Source of the DNA: CAMLOF01 sp041913045
GTDB lineage: Bacteria; Pseudomonadota; Gammaproteobacteria; Burkholderiales; Burkholderiaceae_C
Assembly: GCA_041913045.1 (NCBI GenBank)
Contig: JAYSGB010000004.1
Location: forward strand, 102,929 to 166,928
Length of the DNA: 64,000 nt
Direction: 5' to 3'
The position numbers were made by a program, and so were the translations under genes. The notes beneath the pieces were generated by a model. It was not told the DNA's origin. It ran no database searches and worked only from the letters and a program-made list of their open reading frames with translations. Within the stretch, counting starts at the first letter, position 1. The number at the start of each line of letters is the position of its first letter. Below are positions 1 to 7,865 of this stretch, one piece after another.

Positions 1-459
1 CGTGCGGGCAAGCAGTTCCCGCAAAGCGCGTCGGCCATTCGGCAGATGATGGCCGACGGCGAACTGCTGCTGGCGCTGACCTTCAACCCTAACGAAGCGG
101 CCAACGAGATCGCCGCAGGCAGGCTCCCCACCAGTGTGGTGAGTTGGCAACATGCTGCGGGATCGGTAGGCAATACGCACTTCATCGCCATTCCATTCAA
201 CAGCTCGGCCACCGCTGGCGCGCAGGTGTTCATCAACTTCCTGCTGTCACCCGAGGCCCAGGCCCGCAAGGCGGACATCAGCGTGTGGGGCGACCCGACC
301 GTGCTGGCCGTTCAACGTCTGCCCGCAGCAGACAAGGCACGCTTTACCGCGCGGCCCGCACCTGGGCAGGTAGAGCAAGCGGCACCCGTGTGGCCGGAGC
401 CGCACGGCAGCTGGGTAGAGCCCCTGGAGCGCGAATGGCTGCGCCGCTACGGGCGCTGA
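1..459 (+). CDS. ABC transporter substrate-binding protein, YnjB-like (C-terminal part, start outside window)
   Basis: The frame is open from base 1 and stops at 457-459, so only the last 152 residues are visible. They carry the typical end of a type 2 periplasmic binding protein: a segment on small-residue insertion of the substrate-bound form (FNPNEAANEIAAG), then INFLLSPEAQARKADISVWG followed by a proline-rich tail. This is the pattern of extracellular solute-binding proteins such as E. coli YnjB. The next two genes are a fused permease and an ATPase in the YnjC-YnjD order, and the permease start overlaps this gene by 25 bases, which supports one importer operon. Related systems include the thiamine and iron importers; the substrate here is unknown. 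The call as a binding protein is firm, the YnjB assignment rests on gene order. Confidence 0.75.
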   Translation, partial: RAGKQFPQSASAIRQMMADGELLLALTFNPNEAANEIAAGRLPTSVVSWQHAAGSVGNTHFIAIPFNSSATAGAQVFINFLLSPEAQARKADISVWGDPTVLAVQRLPAADKARFTARPAPGQVEQAAPVWPEPHGSWVEPLEREWLRRYGR

Positions 460-2120
460 CACATCCCGCTGCCTGGGCTGGCCTGTGCGCGGCCTGCGTG
501 CTGCTGCCCATGGCCTGGGCGCTTGTGGCTGCCGCAGCCTCTGCTGGCGAAGCGGGCGCCTGGCTCGCTTTGATGCAGGACCCACAGCTACCCCGCGCCC
601 TGGGCCTCACGCTGTGGACTGGCCTTGCCAGCACCGCACTGGCCTGTGCGCTCTCGCTGCTGCTGTTGCGTCACGTCTTCCCCGGCGCCACCTGGCAGAA
701 ATGGACTGCGCGCCTGCCCGCGCTGCTGGCCGTGCCACACGCCGCATTTGCCATCGGTCTGGTCTTGCTGATCGCCCCCAGCGGCTGGCTGGCCAGGCTG
801 CTGTCGCCATGGGCCACGGGATGGACAGCCCCGCCGCCCTGGGCCACCACGCAAGACCCCATGGGGCTGGGGCTGATTGCAGCCTTGGTGGCCAAGGAGG
901 TGCCCTTTCTGCTGTGGGTAGCGGCCAGCCAGTTGCACAAGGCGGGACAAGCACAACAGTGGCAGCAGCAATGGCAAGTAGCGCGCAGCATGGGGCACTC
1001 GACAAATAGCGCATGGTGGCGGGTGGTGGCGCCCGGCATATGGCAGGCCTGGCGGGCACCGCTGCTGGCCGTCCTGGTCTACAGCCTCACCGTGGTGGAT
1101 ATGGCGCTGGTCATCGGGCCAACGCATCCCCCCACGCTGGCGGTACTCACGTGGCAATGGTTGCAAGATCCTGCCCCCAATCAACAAGCGCAGGGAGCTG
1201 CCGCAGCTTGGCTGCTGGCTGGGGTGGCGGGTGCCCTGGCACTTGCGCTGGAGGCACTGCGTCGTTGGCCCGTATTGCGTACCGCTTGGCGCAAATGGCT
1301 GACGCGGAGGCCCACCGTGCGGGCAAGGCGACCAACCCGGCCATGGCCACCCATTGCCAGTTGGGGGCTCTTCATCGCACTGTATGCAGCCATTGGCGCA
1401 ACACTGCTTTTCAGCAGCGTTACGGGCTACTGGCCCTTCCCCAAGCTGGTGCCACAAAACTTCAGCCTGACGGCCTGGCAGGCTGCCACACAAAGTGGTG
1501 GAACCATCTGGCACACCTTGCTGCTGGGTGTGGCCAGTAGCGCCACAGCCCTGGTCTGGGCGATGGCGTGGCTGGAGCTTTCGCCGCGCCTGCCGCCCCG
1601 CTGGACCTGGGTTGGTACCGCAGTCCAGCTAGGTATGCTGCTGGCGCTGGCACTGCCCATGGTGTTGTGGGTTTACGGGCTGCACCGCCTGAGTCTGGTC
1701 TGGGGTTGGGACCTGACACTGCGCGGCGTGTGGCTGACGCATACCCTCATGGTGCTGCCCTACACGCTGGTGGCCTTGGCACCCGCCTACCACGGCTTCG
1801 ACGTGCGCTACGCCCACCTTTGCGCCAGCCTAGGCAAGTCACGATGGCGCTTCTTGACCCGCGTGAAATGGCCCATGCTGAAGGCCGCGCTGGCCAGCGC
1901 ATTCGCCGTGGGCTTTGCCGTGAGCGTGGCGCAATACCTGCCCACACTGTATGTGGGGGGCGGACGCATCATCACCGTCACCACCGAAGCCGTGGCCCTG
2001 GCTGCCGGCGGCCAGCGCAGCCTTGCTGCCGCCCACGCCAGCCTGCAATGGCTGCTGCCCGCCGTGGTATTCGCTCTGGCAGCATGGTGGGCCCAACCGC
2101 AAAACCGGAACAGCACATGA
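435..2120 (+). CDS. ynjC: ABC transporter permease, YnjC-like, two fused permease halves
   Basis: 561 residues when started at the ATG at 435, which overlaps the end of the binding-protein gene; longer in-frame extension upstream would run through that gene and is not credible. The protein is almost entirely hydrophobic, about twelve membrane segments, and contains two binding-protein-dependent permease halves. Each half has an EAA-type cytoplasmic loop that docks on the ATPase: one near residue 181 (ARSMGHSTNSAWWRVVAP) and one near residue 462 (CASLGKSRWRFLTRVKWP). Single-chain double permeases are typical of the YnjC, ThiP and FbpB group. Its stop codon overlaps the start of the ATPase gene (ATGA), so the two are translationally coupled. 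Substrate not deducible; thiamine-like cations or metal chelates are possible by family analogy. Confidence 0.85.
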   Translation: MAAPLRALTHPAAWAGLCAACVLLPMAWALVAAAASAGEAGAWLALMQDPQLPRALGLTLWTGLASTALACALSLLLLRHVFPGATWQKWTARLPALLAVPHAAFAIGLVLLIAPSGWLARLLSPWATGWTAPPPWATTQDPMGLGLIAALVAKEVPFLLWVAASQLHKAGQAQQWQQQWQVARSMGHSTNSAWWRVVAPGIWQAWRAPLLAVLVYSLTVVDMALVIGPTHPPTLAVLTWQWLQDPAPNQQAQGAAAAWLLAGVAGALALALEALRRWPVLRTAWRKWLTRRPTVRARRPTRPWPPIASWGLFIALYAAIGATLLFSSVTGYWPFPKLVPQNFSLTAWQAATQSGGTIWHTLLLGVASSATALVWAMAWLELSPRLPPRWTWVGTAVQLGMLLALALPMVLWVYGLHRLSLVWGWDLTLRGVWLTHTLMVLPYTLVALAPAYHGFDVRYAHLCASLGKSRWRFLTRVKWPMLKAALASAFAVGFAVSVAQYLPTLYVGGGRIITVTTEAVALAAGGQRSLAAAHASLQWLLPAVVFALAAWWAQPQNRNST

Positions 2121-2764
2121 CCCTGCGGCTCGAACTGCGCTCACTCCAGCTGACGGCTCCGCACCAGCCACCGCGTGAACTGCTGCCCTGCCTGTCGCTG
2201 GAAGTGACGGACGGCTCCATCCATACCCTCATGGGCCCCAGCGGCTGCGGCAAGTCCACATTGCTGGCGACCGTGTCAGGCACCCTTGCGCCATCCGTGG
2301 TTTTCCAGGGGCACATCTGGCTGGACGGCAAACGCATAGACCCGCTGCCGCCGGAACAACGCCACGTTGGTATCCTGTTCCAGGACGCACTGCTCTTCCC
2401 ACACATGAACGTGCGCGACAACCTGCTCTTCGCCGTTCCCGCTGCGCCACGCGCAGCACGCGTTGCCGCCGTGGACCGCGCGCTTGATGAAATGGAACTG
2501 CAGCACCGTGCGTTGGCCGACCCGGCAGAACTGTCTGGCGGCGAGCGGGCGCGGGCTGCCCTGGCCCGCGCGCTGCTGGCCCAACCAAGGGCGCTGCTGC
2601 TGGACGAACCCTTTTCGCGCCTGGACGCCCCCCTGCGCCAGCGCATGCGCGAACTCGTGTTCAACACCCTGCGCGAGCGACGAATCCCCGGCCTGCTGGT
2701 CACCCACGACGAAGCCGACATAGCCGACCCGACCCGTGTGACGCGGCTACCCAACAACAATTGA
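2117..2764 (+). CDS. ynjD: ABC transporter ATP-binding protein, YnjD-like
   Basis: 215 residues from the ATG at 2117 that overlaps the permease stop codon. All ABC ATPase motifs are present: Walker A GPSGCGKST at about residues 40-48, Q-loop in ILFQDALLFPHMNV, signature LSGGERARAALARALL near residue 139, Walker B ALLLDEPFSRLDAP near 160 and the switch histidine in THDEAD near 196. It would power the import through the double permease encoded just upstream. The length equals that of the compact E. coli YnjD (about 217 residues) and lacks the C-terminal regulatory domain of sugar or metal ABC ATPases. An open frame continues far upstream to about 1568 but lies inside the permease gene and is an artefact. 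Confidence 0.88.
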   Translation: MTLRLELRSLQLTAPHQPPRELLPCLSLEVTDGSIHTLMGPSGCGKSTLLATVSGTLAPSVVFQGHIWLDGKRIDPLPPEQRHVGILFQDALLFPHMNVRDNLLFAVPAAPRAARVAAVDRALDEMELQHRALADPAELSGGERARAALARALLAQPRALLLDEPFSRLDAPLRQRMRELVFNTLRERRIPGLLVTHDEADIADPTRVTRLPNNN

Positions 2765-2766
2765 CC

Positions 2767-3372
2767 ATGCTCGACCGCGCCGCTACCCAACTCCTGCAAC
2801 CCGCGCTCACCCGTCTGGCTCAAGCCTGTGTACGCCAGGGCATCACGGCTGACGCGCTCACACTCACAGGGTTTGCCGTCGGCATGGCTGCGGCGACCCT
2901 CATCGCCTTTGAGCAATACACAGGCGGCCTGTTGCTGATACTGCTTTCGCGCCTGTTCGACGGCCTGGACGGCACCGTGGCGCGCCTCACCACTCCCACG
3001 GACCGTGGCGGCTTTCTGGACATCGCCCTGGACTTCGTCTTTTACGCCAGCATTCCGCTGGCCTTTGCCGTGGCCCAACCCGCCACCAACGCCCTGCCCG
3101 CCGCCGTGCTGCTGGCGGCCTTCATAGGCACGGGCACCAGCTTCCTGGCCTACGCCACCCTGGCCGCCAAACGGGGCATGCAAAGCCTCAGCTACCCGGG
3201 CAAGTCTTTCTATTTCCTCGGTGGACTCACCGAGGCGACCGAAACCCTGGCCGTATTTGCGTGCATGTGCCTTTGGCCGGCCCACTTTGCGTGGCTGGCC
3301 TTTGCCTTTGCCGCTGCGTGCCTGCTCACCACCCTTACCCGGCTGTGGTGGGGCTGGCAAACCCTGCGCTGA
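2767..3372 (+). CDS. ynjF: CDP-alcohol phosphatidyltransferase family protein, YnjF-like
   Basis: 201 residues from ATG 2767; a TTG at 2761 that overlaps the ynjD stop is an alternative start. The CDP-alcohol phosphatidyltransferase signature D-G-x2-A-R-x8-G-x3-D-x3-D is intact (DGTVAR then GFLDIALD near residues 63-84). Several hydrophobic helices follow, as expected for an inner-membrane enzyme that swaps an alcohol for CMP on a CDP-linked lipid or polyol. The closest named match is E. coli YnjF, which also lies at the end of a ynjBCD cluster, so the pairing of this enzyme with the importer is conserved across distant proteobacteria. The acceptor alcohol is unknown; it could be a housekeeping phospholipid enzyme or act on the imported compound. 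Confidence 0.8.
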   Translation: MLDRAATQLLQPALTRLAQACVRQGITADALTLTGFAVGMAAATLIAFEQYTGGLLLILLSRLFDGLDGTVARLTTPTDRGGFLDIALDFVFYASIPLAFAVAQPATNALPAAVLLAAFIGTGTSFLAYATLAAKRGMQSLSYPGKSFYFLGGLTEATETLAVFACMCLWPAHFAWLAFAFAAACLLTTLTRLWWGWQTLR

Positions 3373-3434
3373 TAAAATTTCGCCCTTCGTCCCAAAGCCA
3401 GCCTCTGGATCAACACCACGAACCGCTGCAAATC

Positions 3435-4784
3435 ATGAGCAAAAAAGTCTTCATCAAAACCTTCGGCTGCCAAATGAACGAGTACGACTCGGACAAGATG
3501 GCAGACGTGCTGGGTGCCGCCCAGGGCTACGAACCCACGCAAGACGTGGAAGAGGCCGACCTCATCCTCTTCAACACCTGCTCCGTACGCGAAAAGGCGC
3601 AGGAAAAAGTCTTCAGCGACCTCGGCCGCATCAAGCACCTCAAGCAAAAGGGCGTACTCATTGGCGTGGGCGGCTGCGTGGCCAGCCAGGAGGGCGAAGA
3701 AATCATCAAGCGCGCGCCCTACGTGGACGTGGTCTTCGGCCCGCAAACGCTGCACCGCCTGCCCGAGCTGCTTGAAGCCCGCCAGGCAAAGGCCCGCCCG
3801 CAGGTGGACATCAGCTTCCCCGAGATCGAGAAGTTCGACCACCTGCCCCCCGCCAAGGTGGAAGGCGCCAGCGCGTTCGTGTCCATCATGGAAGGCTGCA
3901 GCAAGTACTGCAGCTACTGCGTGGTGCCCTACACCCGTGGCGAAGAATTCAGCCGCCCGTTTGAAGAAGTGCTGGTGGAAGTCGCTGGCCTGGCTGACCA
4001 GGGCGTCAAGGAAGTGACGCTGCTGGGCCAGAACGTCAACGCCTACCGCGGCAAGATGGGCGACAGCAGCGAGATCGCCGACTTTGCCCTGCTGCTGGAA
4101 TACGTGGCCGACATCCCCGGCATCGAACGCATTCGCTACACCACCAGCCACCCGAACGAATTCACGCCCCGACTGATCGAGGCCTACGCCAAGATTCCAA
4201 AACTGGTCAGCCACCTGCACTTGCCCGTGCAGCATGGCAGCGACAAGATCCTCATGGCCATGAAGCGCGGCTACACCGCGATGGAATACAAGAGCACCAT
4301 CCGCAAGCTGCGCGCCATACGGCCCGACCTCTCCATGAGCAGCGACTTCATCGTCGGCTTCCCCGGCGAAACGGAAGAAGACTTCCAGAAGATGATGAAG
4401 CTCATCACCGACGTGGGTTACGACACATCATTCAGCTTCATCTTCAGCCCGCGCCCTGGCACCCCGGCGGCCAACCTGCACGACGACACGCCGCACGAGG
4501 TCAAGCTCAAGCGACTGCAACACCTGCAGGCGACCATTGAAGAAAACGTGCAGCGCATCAGTGCCAGCCGCGTGGGCACTACGCAACGCATCCTGGTCAC
4601 CGGGCCTTCCCGCAAGAACCCGCAGGAACTCATGGGCCGCACCGAATGCAACCGCATCGTCAACTTCGACGGCGGCCCGCAAAGCGCGCGCCTGGTGGGT
4701 CAGATGGTTGACGTGCGCATCACCCAGGCGCTGCCGCATTCACTGCGTGCCGAGGTACTGGTGCGCGAAAACGTGACAGCCTGA
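3435..4784 (+). CDS. miaB: tRNA-2-methylthio-N6-dimethylallyladenosine synthase MiaB
   Basis: 449 residues from ATG 3435. MiaB is a radical-SAM methylthiotransferase that adds a methylthio group to i6A at position 37 of tRNAs reading UNN codons. Three N-terminal cysteines that hold the auxiliary cluster are visible (FGCQMNEYDSD, NTCSVREKAQEK, VGGCVASQEG), followed by the radical-SAM motif CSKYCSYC near residues 155-162 and a C-terminal TRAM domain (QRILVTGPSRKNPQELMGRT). Length and order match the family. A longer frame reaches to 3261 but that is inside the preceding gene. A TGATAAAAT box at 3370-3378 just past the previous stop resembles a -10 element, so miaB may have its own promoter. Identification is essentially certain. 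Confidence 0.97.
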   Translation: MSKKVFIKTFGCQMNEYDSDKMADVLGAAQGYEPTQDVEEADLILFNTCSVREKAQEKVFSDLGRIKHLKQKGVLIGVGGCVASQEGEEIIKRAPYVDVVFGPQTLHRLPELLEARQAKARPQVDISFPEIEKFDHLPPAKVEGASAFVSIMEGCSKYCSYCVVPYTRGEEFSRPFEEVLVEVAGLADQGVKEVTLLGQNVNAYRGKMGDSSEIADFALLLEYVADIPGIERIRYTTSHPNEFTPRLIEAYAKIPKLVSHLHLPVQHGSDKILMAMKRGYTAMEYKSTIRKLRAIRPDLSMSSDFIVGFPGETEEDFQKMMKLITDVGYDTSFSFIFSPRPGTPAANLHDDTPHEVKLKRLQHLQATIEENVQRISASRVGTTQRILVTGPSRKNPQELMGRTECNRIVNFDGGPQSARLVGQMVDVRITQALPHSLRAEVLVRENVTA

Positions 4785-4878
4785 AGGGCAACGACGCTAC
4801 ATCGCCACCCATATTTCACACATTTGATGTTTTATATGTGATAAAACTCCTTGCATAAACATGCAGGGAGGAATTGCC

Positions 4879-5412
4879 GTGAACCGTTCAAACGGGCGGC
4901 ACTGCCAAGGCTTGACACTCGTCGAAGCCTTGGTCACAGTGGCCATTCTTGGAATCATTGCGGGCATCGCGATTCCAGCGTTCAACAGTCTCCGGGAAAC
5001 CCTCAGACTGAAAGGCACCACAGAGTCGCTAATGATGGAACTTCATTGGGCCAAGTCAGAATCCATCAAAAGAAGCGCATCGCTGACGGTGAGTTTCCGA
5101 GAAGGAAACGACGACTGGTGTTTTGGCTTCACCTTGGCGGAGTCATGCAACTGCCAACAGCTCAACTCCTGCGTGATGGATGCCCAGGACCGCACGACGA
5201 ACAGTGAGTCATCACCAGGCATAAACCTCGCGGCCAATGTGTCGAACAAGCGTTTCACGTTCAACCCCAGGCGGGGTACGGTCACAGCTGGCAACATTCA
5301 ACTCACTGGCCGCAACGGCAAGGCACTCCGAGTGGTGGTCAGCGGGTTAGGCCGCATACGCATGTGCTCACCTTCGGGTGACAGTCATGTCAGCGGATAC
5401 CCTAGCTGCTGA
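4879..5412 (+). CDS. Orphan GspH/FimT-family type IV pseudopilin
   Basis: 177 residues from a GTG at 4879. This start is chosen because GGGAGGA lies at 4866-4872, about six bases ahead; the ATG at 4861 would have no ribosome site in front and would place that purine run inside the gene. The N-terminus is a class III prepilin signal: short basic leader ending in glycine, then LTLVEALVTVAILGIIAGIA with the conserved glutamate at mature position 5. The C-terminal part is the GspH/FimT beta domain and ends with the family-typical segment GLGRIRMCSP. Cysteines near residues 88-107 and the end may form disulfides. It stands alone, about 12 kb from the main minor-pilin operon, and is convergent with the lipoprotein operon downstream. 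Likely a minor pilin or DNA-uptake pseudopilin processed by PilD. Confidence 0.85.
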   Translation: MNRSNGRHCQGLTLVEALVTVAILGIIAGIAIPAFNSLRETLRLKGTTESLMMELHWAKSESIKRSASLTVSFREGNDDWCFGFTLAESCNCQQLNSCVMDAQDRTTNSESSPGINLAANVSNKRFTFNPRRGTVTAGNIQLTGRNGKALRVVVSGLGRIRMCSPSGDSHVSGYPSC

Positions 5413-5428
5413 CTCACCGGCTACATCA

Positions 5429-6085
5429 CTACTTCCTGTATTGCGGGTGCCTCGGCCCGTAAATCAGCCCGTTGGGCGTGCCAGCCGCCAGCAGGCGGTT
5501 GTTGGCAATTCGCGCCACCGAATAGCCTTGGTCAAAGGTGGTGGCCAGCACCTGGTTCACCAGCGCCGTGATCAGCAGCCCCACCAGCCCGCCAGAGTTG
5601 TTGTTCGATTTGCCTTCTTCGCTTGACGCGTGAGCCTCACCACTCCAGAGCTCTTGGCCTGTGCGCAGATCCACCAAACGCCCTTGCGCGCGAACCACCG
5701 TGGCACTGCCGATAACGAAGTACTTGGTACCGTAGTCTTTGATGTCCACGTACAGGGCTGCATCGGCCCCGAAGACTTCATGCAGCTTGCCCGTTTCAAC
5801 CAAGTGCATTTCGTCCGAAACGGTCAAACCGTTGGTCTTGAAATGTTCATCCACCAAGGTGATGGGCAACACGTAGTAGCCAGCCTCCGCAATAGGCTGC
5901 TGAATGGTGGAATAGGCCCCATACGTGGCGCCTACCTCTGGGCTGCTGTTCTTGGGCGGCAACACCAGAATGGTTTTGGGGTCTGCCGCCCGAAATGCGG
6001 TGTAGTCCTTGGGCGGCTGGGTGGCACAGCCTGCAAGCAAGACAGTAGCCAGCAGCGCAAGCTTGGCAGCGTTATTTCGCAGCAT
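5429..6085 (-). CDS. DUF799 (GNA1162-type) lipoprotein
   Basis: 218 residues. The leader ends in the lipobox LLAGC, so this is a lipoprotein. The body matches the DUF799/GNA1162 family, named after a meningococcal surface lipoprotein: ILVLPPKNSSPEVGATYG, then the core around YPVLPITLVDEHFKTNGL. A late hydrophobic stretch (SGGLVGLLITALVNQVLA) is usual for the family. Its start overlaps the end of the DUF4810 gene by 14 bases, and both follow a CsgG-like gene on the same strand. The CsgG-DUF4810-DUF799 set is recurrent in Gram-negative bacteria and is thought to form an envelope lipoprotein complex; its function is not established. Assignment to the family is firm. Confidence 0.85.
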   Translation of the reverse strand: MLRNNAAKLALLATVLLAGCATQPPKDYTAFRAADPKTILVLPPKNSSPEVGATYGAYSTIQQPIAEAGYYVLPITLVDEHFKTNGLTVSDEMHLVETGKLHEVFGADAALYVDIKDYGTKYFVIGSATVVRAQGRLVDLRTGQELWSGEAHASSEEGKSNNNSGGLVGLLITALVNQVLATTFDQGYSVARIANNRLLAAGTPNGLIYGPRHPQYRK

Positions 6086-6437
6086 GTTTGCCCTCCACTT
6101 TGGTGTTCTTCAACAGGTAGGCCGTGTACGGCGCAGACTCCGGGAATTCGGTCATCTCTTGCGTAAGCGCCGCGTGAAAGGCGTCGTCACGGCCAACCTT
6201 GGCGTAGAGCAGGCCAAGGTGTGCAGCAAAGCCCGGCGGCAGCTTCTGCCCCTTGCTCCTGGCTGCTTGCGCATGCGCTTCCAACACCTGTATCTGCGCC
6301 TCGGGGGACTCGCCCTTGAAGTACGCATACACCTGATCTTGATAAGGCCCCCAGCTGTAAAGCGGGGGCTGCGGGGTGGCACAGGCCTGCAGCAAGGCCG
6401 CAGCCGCGAGGGCCGCACAACACATGTAGCGGCGCAT
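6072..6437 (-). CDS. DUF4810 lipoprotein
   Basis: 121 residues with a lipobox (LLQACATP) after a short hydrophobic leader. The remainder is DUF4810: YSWGPYQDQVYAYFKGES and a helical TPR-like part (HLGLLYAKVGRDDAFHAAL). It is the middle gene of a three-lipoprotein operon. It begins one base after the CsgG-like gene ends and overlaps the DUF799 gene by 14 bases, so expression is tightly coupled. The small helical protein probably bridges the other two in the envelope, which is inference from the constant gene order. No catalytic residues are apparent. Confidence 0.85.
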   Translation of the reverse strand: MRRYMCCAALAAAALLQACATPQPPLYSWGPYQDQVYAYFKGESPEAQIQVLEAHAQAARSKGQKLPPGFAAHLGLLYAKVGRDDAFHAALTQEMTEFPESAPYTAYLLKNTKVEGKHAAK

Positions 6438-6438
6438 G

Positions 6439-7119
6439 TCAGTTCCCTTTGACGGCGCGCAGGGCCCCGGCGTCTACACCGGCAGCCAGTCGGTCCACGG
6501 CCTCGCGAATGGCCAGGTCAAGCACTTTGCCGTTCAAGGTGGAGTCGTAACTTGCCGTGCCGCCAAAACCAATCACCTCGCGGTTCGACAGCGAATATTC
6601 GCCCGCACCCATGGCCGAATACACCACTTCGGATGTGCGCACGTTCACGACGTTCAACGTCACCTTGGCGTAGGCCACCTGCTCTTTGCCGCGCCCCAGA
6701 ATGCCAAACAACTGGCGGTCGCCAATCTCCTTGCGGCCAAATTCAGTCACATCCCCTGTGACCACAAAATCCGCGCCTTTGAGTTGCTGCGCCTGGTTTC
6801 CAATTGCCGCTTCCTGGCGGGTTTCGGCCATGTTTTCGCGGTCCAGAACACTGAACCGGTTCGACTGATTCAAGTGCGCGATCAGAATGGTCTTGGACTG
6901 GTTACCCAGGCGGTCCACACCGTCGCTGAACACACCGCGCATGAAAGAAGATTTGTTTTCAAACTTGCCGATAGACACGGGCACGCGTGCCCCGGCATAA
7001 GCTGTGGCCACTGCGGCCACTTTCTGCGGCTCTACAGAGCGAGACGTTTCGGTAGCGCAGCCTGCCAGCGTGGCAAGCGCGGCAAAAGACAAAAGCGAAG
7101 CGGAGCGGTTCAGACGCAT
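6439..7119 (-). CDS. CsgG/HfaB-family lipoprotein
   Basis: 226 residues with a lipobox ATLAGCATE. The conserved CsgG fold is visible in VPVSIGKFENKSSF, LIAHLNQSNRFSVLDRENM, a GADFVVTGDVTEFGR segment and VNVRTSEVVYSAMGAGEY. CsgG itself forms the outer-membrane secretion pore for curli, but this short homologue is not next to curli genes; it heads an operon with DUF4810 and DUF799 lipoproteins, the arrangement seen in many proteobacteria. It may therefore be a periplasm-facing lipoprotein assembly rather than a curli pore. The start ATG at 7119 is preceded by a GGAAGGAAA-like purine run. Regulation not evident. Confidence 0.87.
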   Translation of the reverse strand: MRLNRSASLLSFAALATLAGCATETSRSVEPQKVAAVATAYAGARVPVSIGKFENKSSFMRGVFSDGVDRLGNQSKTILIAHLNQSNRFSVLDRENMAETRQEAAIGNQAQQLKGADFVVTGDVTEFGRKEIGDRQLFGILGRGKEQVAYAKVTLNVVNVRTSEVVYSAMGAGEYSLSNREVIGFGGTASYDSTLNGKVLDLAIREAVDRLAAGVDAGALRAVKGN

Positions 7120-7199
7120 GTTTTCCTTCCTGAAGCGTGTGTGAATAGGCGGGCCGAATCTAGCACAGCTGATACGGCACTCACGCCTTCAACAACCGC

Positions 7200-7850
7200 T
7201 CACAGAGAGGAGTCAGGCGGCTTCAGGTAGCGTTCGTCCGACCAAGTGGCCAGCCACTGGGGGGCAAACGCCACAAACACGGCCACCATAAGGCCGGTCA
7301 GGAAGGCATCGCCCCAGGCCATGAGCCAGCGGGCCACCAGCGCCTCCAGCAAGGGCACGCCGTCTACCAGATGGTGAATGAGTTCGTAAACGGTGCCCGA
7401 AACAAACACCACTGCCGCCGTGCCCAAAAAGCCACGCCCCAAGGTGTAGATGAACGGGTTGGCTGGCAACCAGCGGCGCAGCACCGCCCCCAGCAGCAGG
7501 GCCAAGGTGGCGGGCACCAGACCCACCCACACCCATTGAGACAAAACAGTAACCCAATCAGCCCGCCCCACGGCCCACACCACCAAGGCCACTAGAGCCA
7601 GCACAGGTACGGCCAATGGCCAGCCCAGCATCAACACCAGCAGGCTGGCCCCAGACAGTTGAACCGACATGCCCTGTGGCAGCTTTTGCGGCAACAGCCA
7701 GAACCAAGGCAACAACACCACGGCTGCCAGCGCAGGGGTAAGCAGGCTACCCCTCAGCATTCGCCAAGGCCGCATGGCCAGTGCAACAGCCATGCCCACG
7801 GCCCCCAAGGCGGCCTCAAGCACTGTCAGCCACCAGGTCCAGTCGTCCAT
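7200..7850 (-). CDS. CbiM-like energy-coupling factor permease (membrane protein)
   Basis: 216 residues with about six membrane helices. Two segments recall the CbiM/ECF S-component family: a glycine-alanine helix GMSVQLSGASLLVLMLGWPL and the closing GDAFLTGLMVAVFVAFAPQW followed by a DERYL motif, which mirrors the family ending on FDDRRYL. CbiM proteins capture cobalt or nickel for an ECF transporter, but no CbiN, CbiQ or CbiO partner is encoded here, so this is a solitary S-component-like protein, as commonly seen near central genes in this family of bacteria. It lies 15 bases downstream of ffh on the same strand. Metal specificity cannot be read from the sequence. Confidence 0.6.
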   Translation of the reverse strand: MDDWTWWLTVLEAALGAVGMAVALAMRPWRMLRGSLLTPALAAVVLLPWFWLLPQKLPQGMSVQLSGASLLVLMLGWPLAVPVLALVALVVWAVGRADWVTVLSQWVWVGLVPATLALLLGAVLRRWLPANPFIYTLGRGFLGTAAVVFVSGTVYELIHHLVDGVPLLEALVARWLMAWGDAFLTGLMVAVFVAFAPQWLATWSDERYLKPPDSSL

Positions 7851-7865
7851 GGCGGTGGCCTGCTG

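Noticed and set aside
1978..3360. Open frame of 460 codons on the minus strand across ynjD and ynjF.
   Set aside because: Overlaps two well-supported genes with conserved motifs and has an arginine/serine-rich composition typical of antisense translation.
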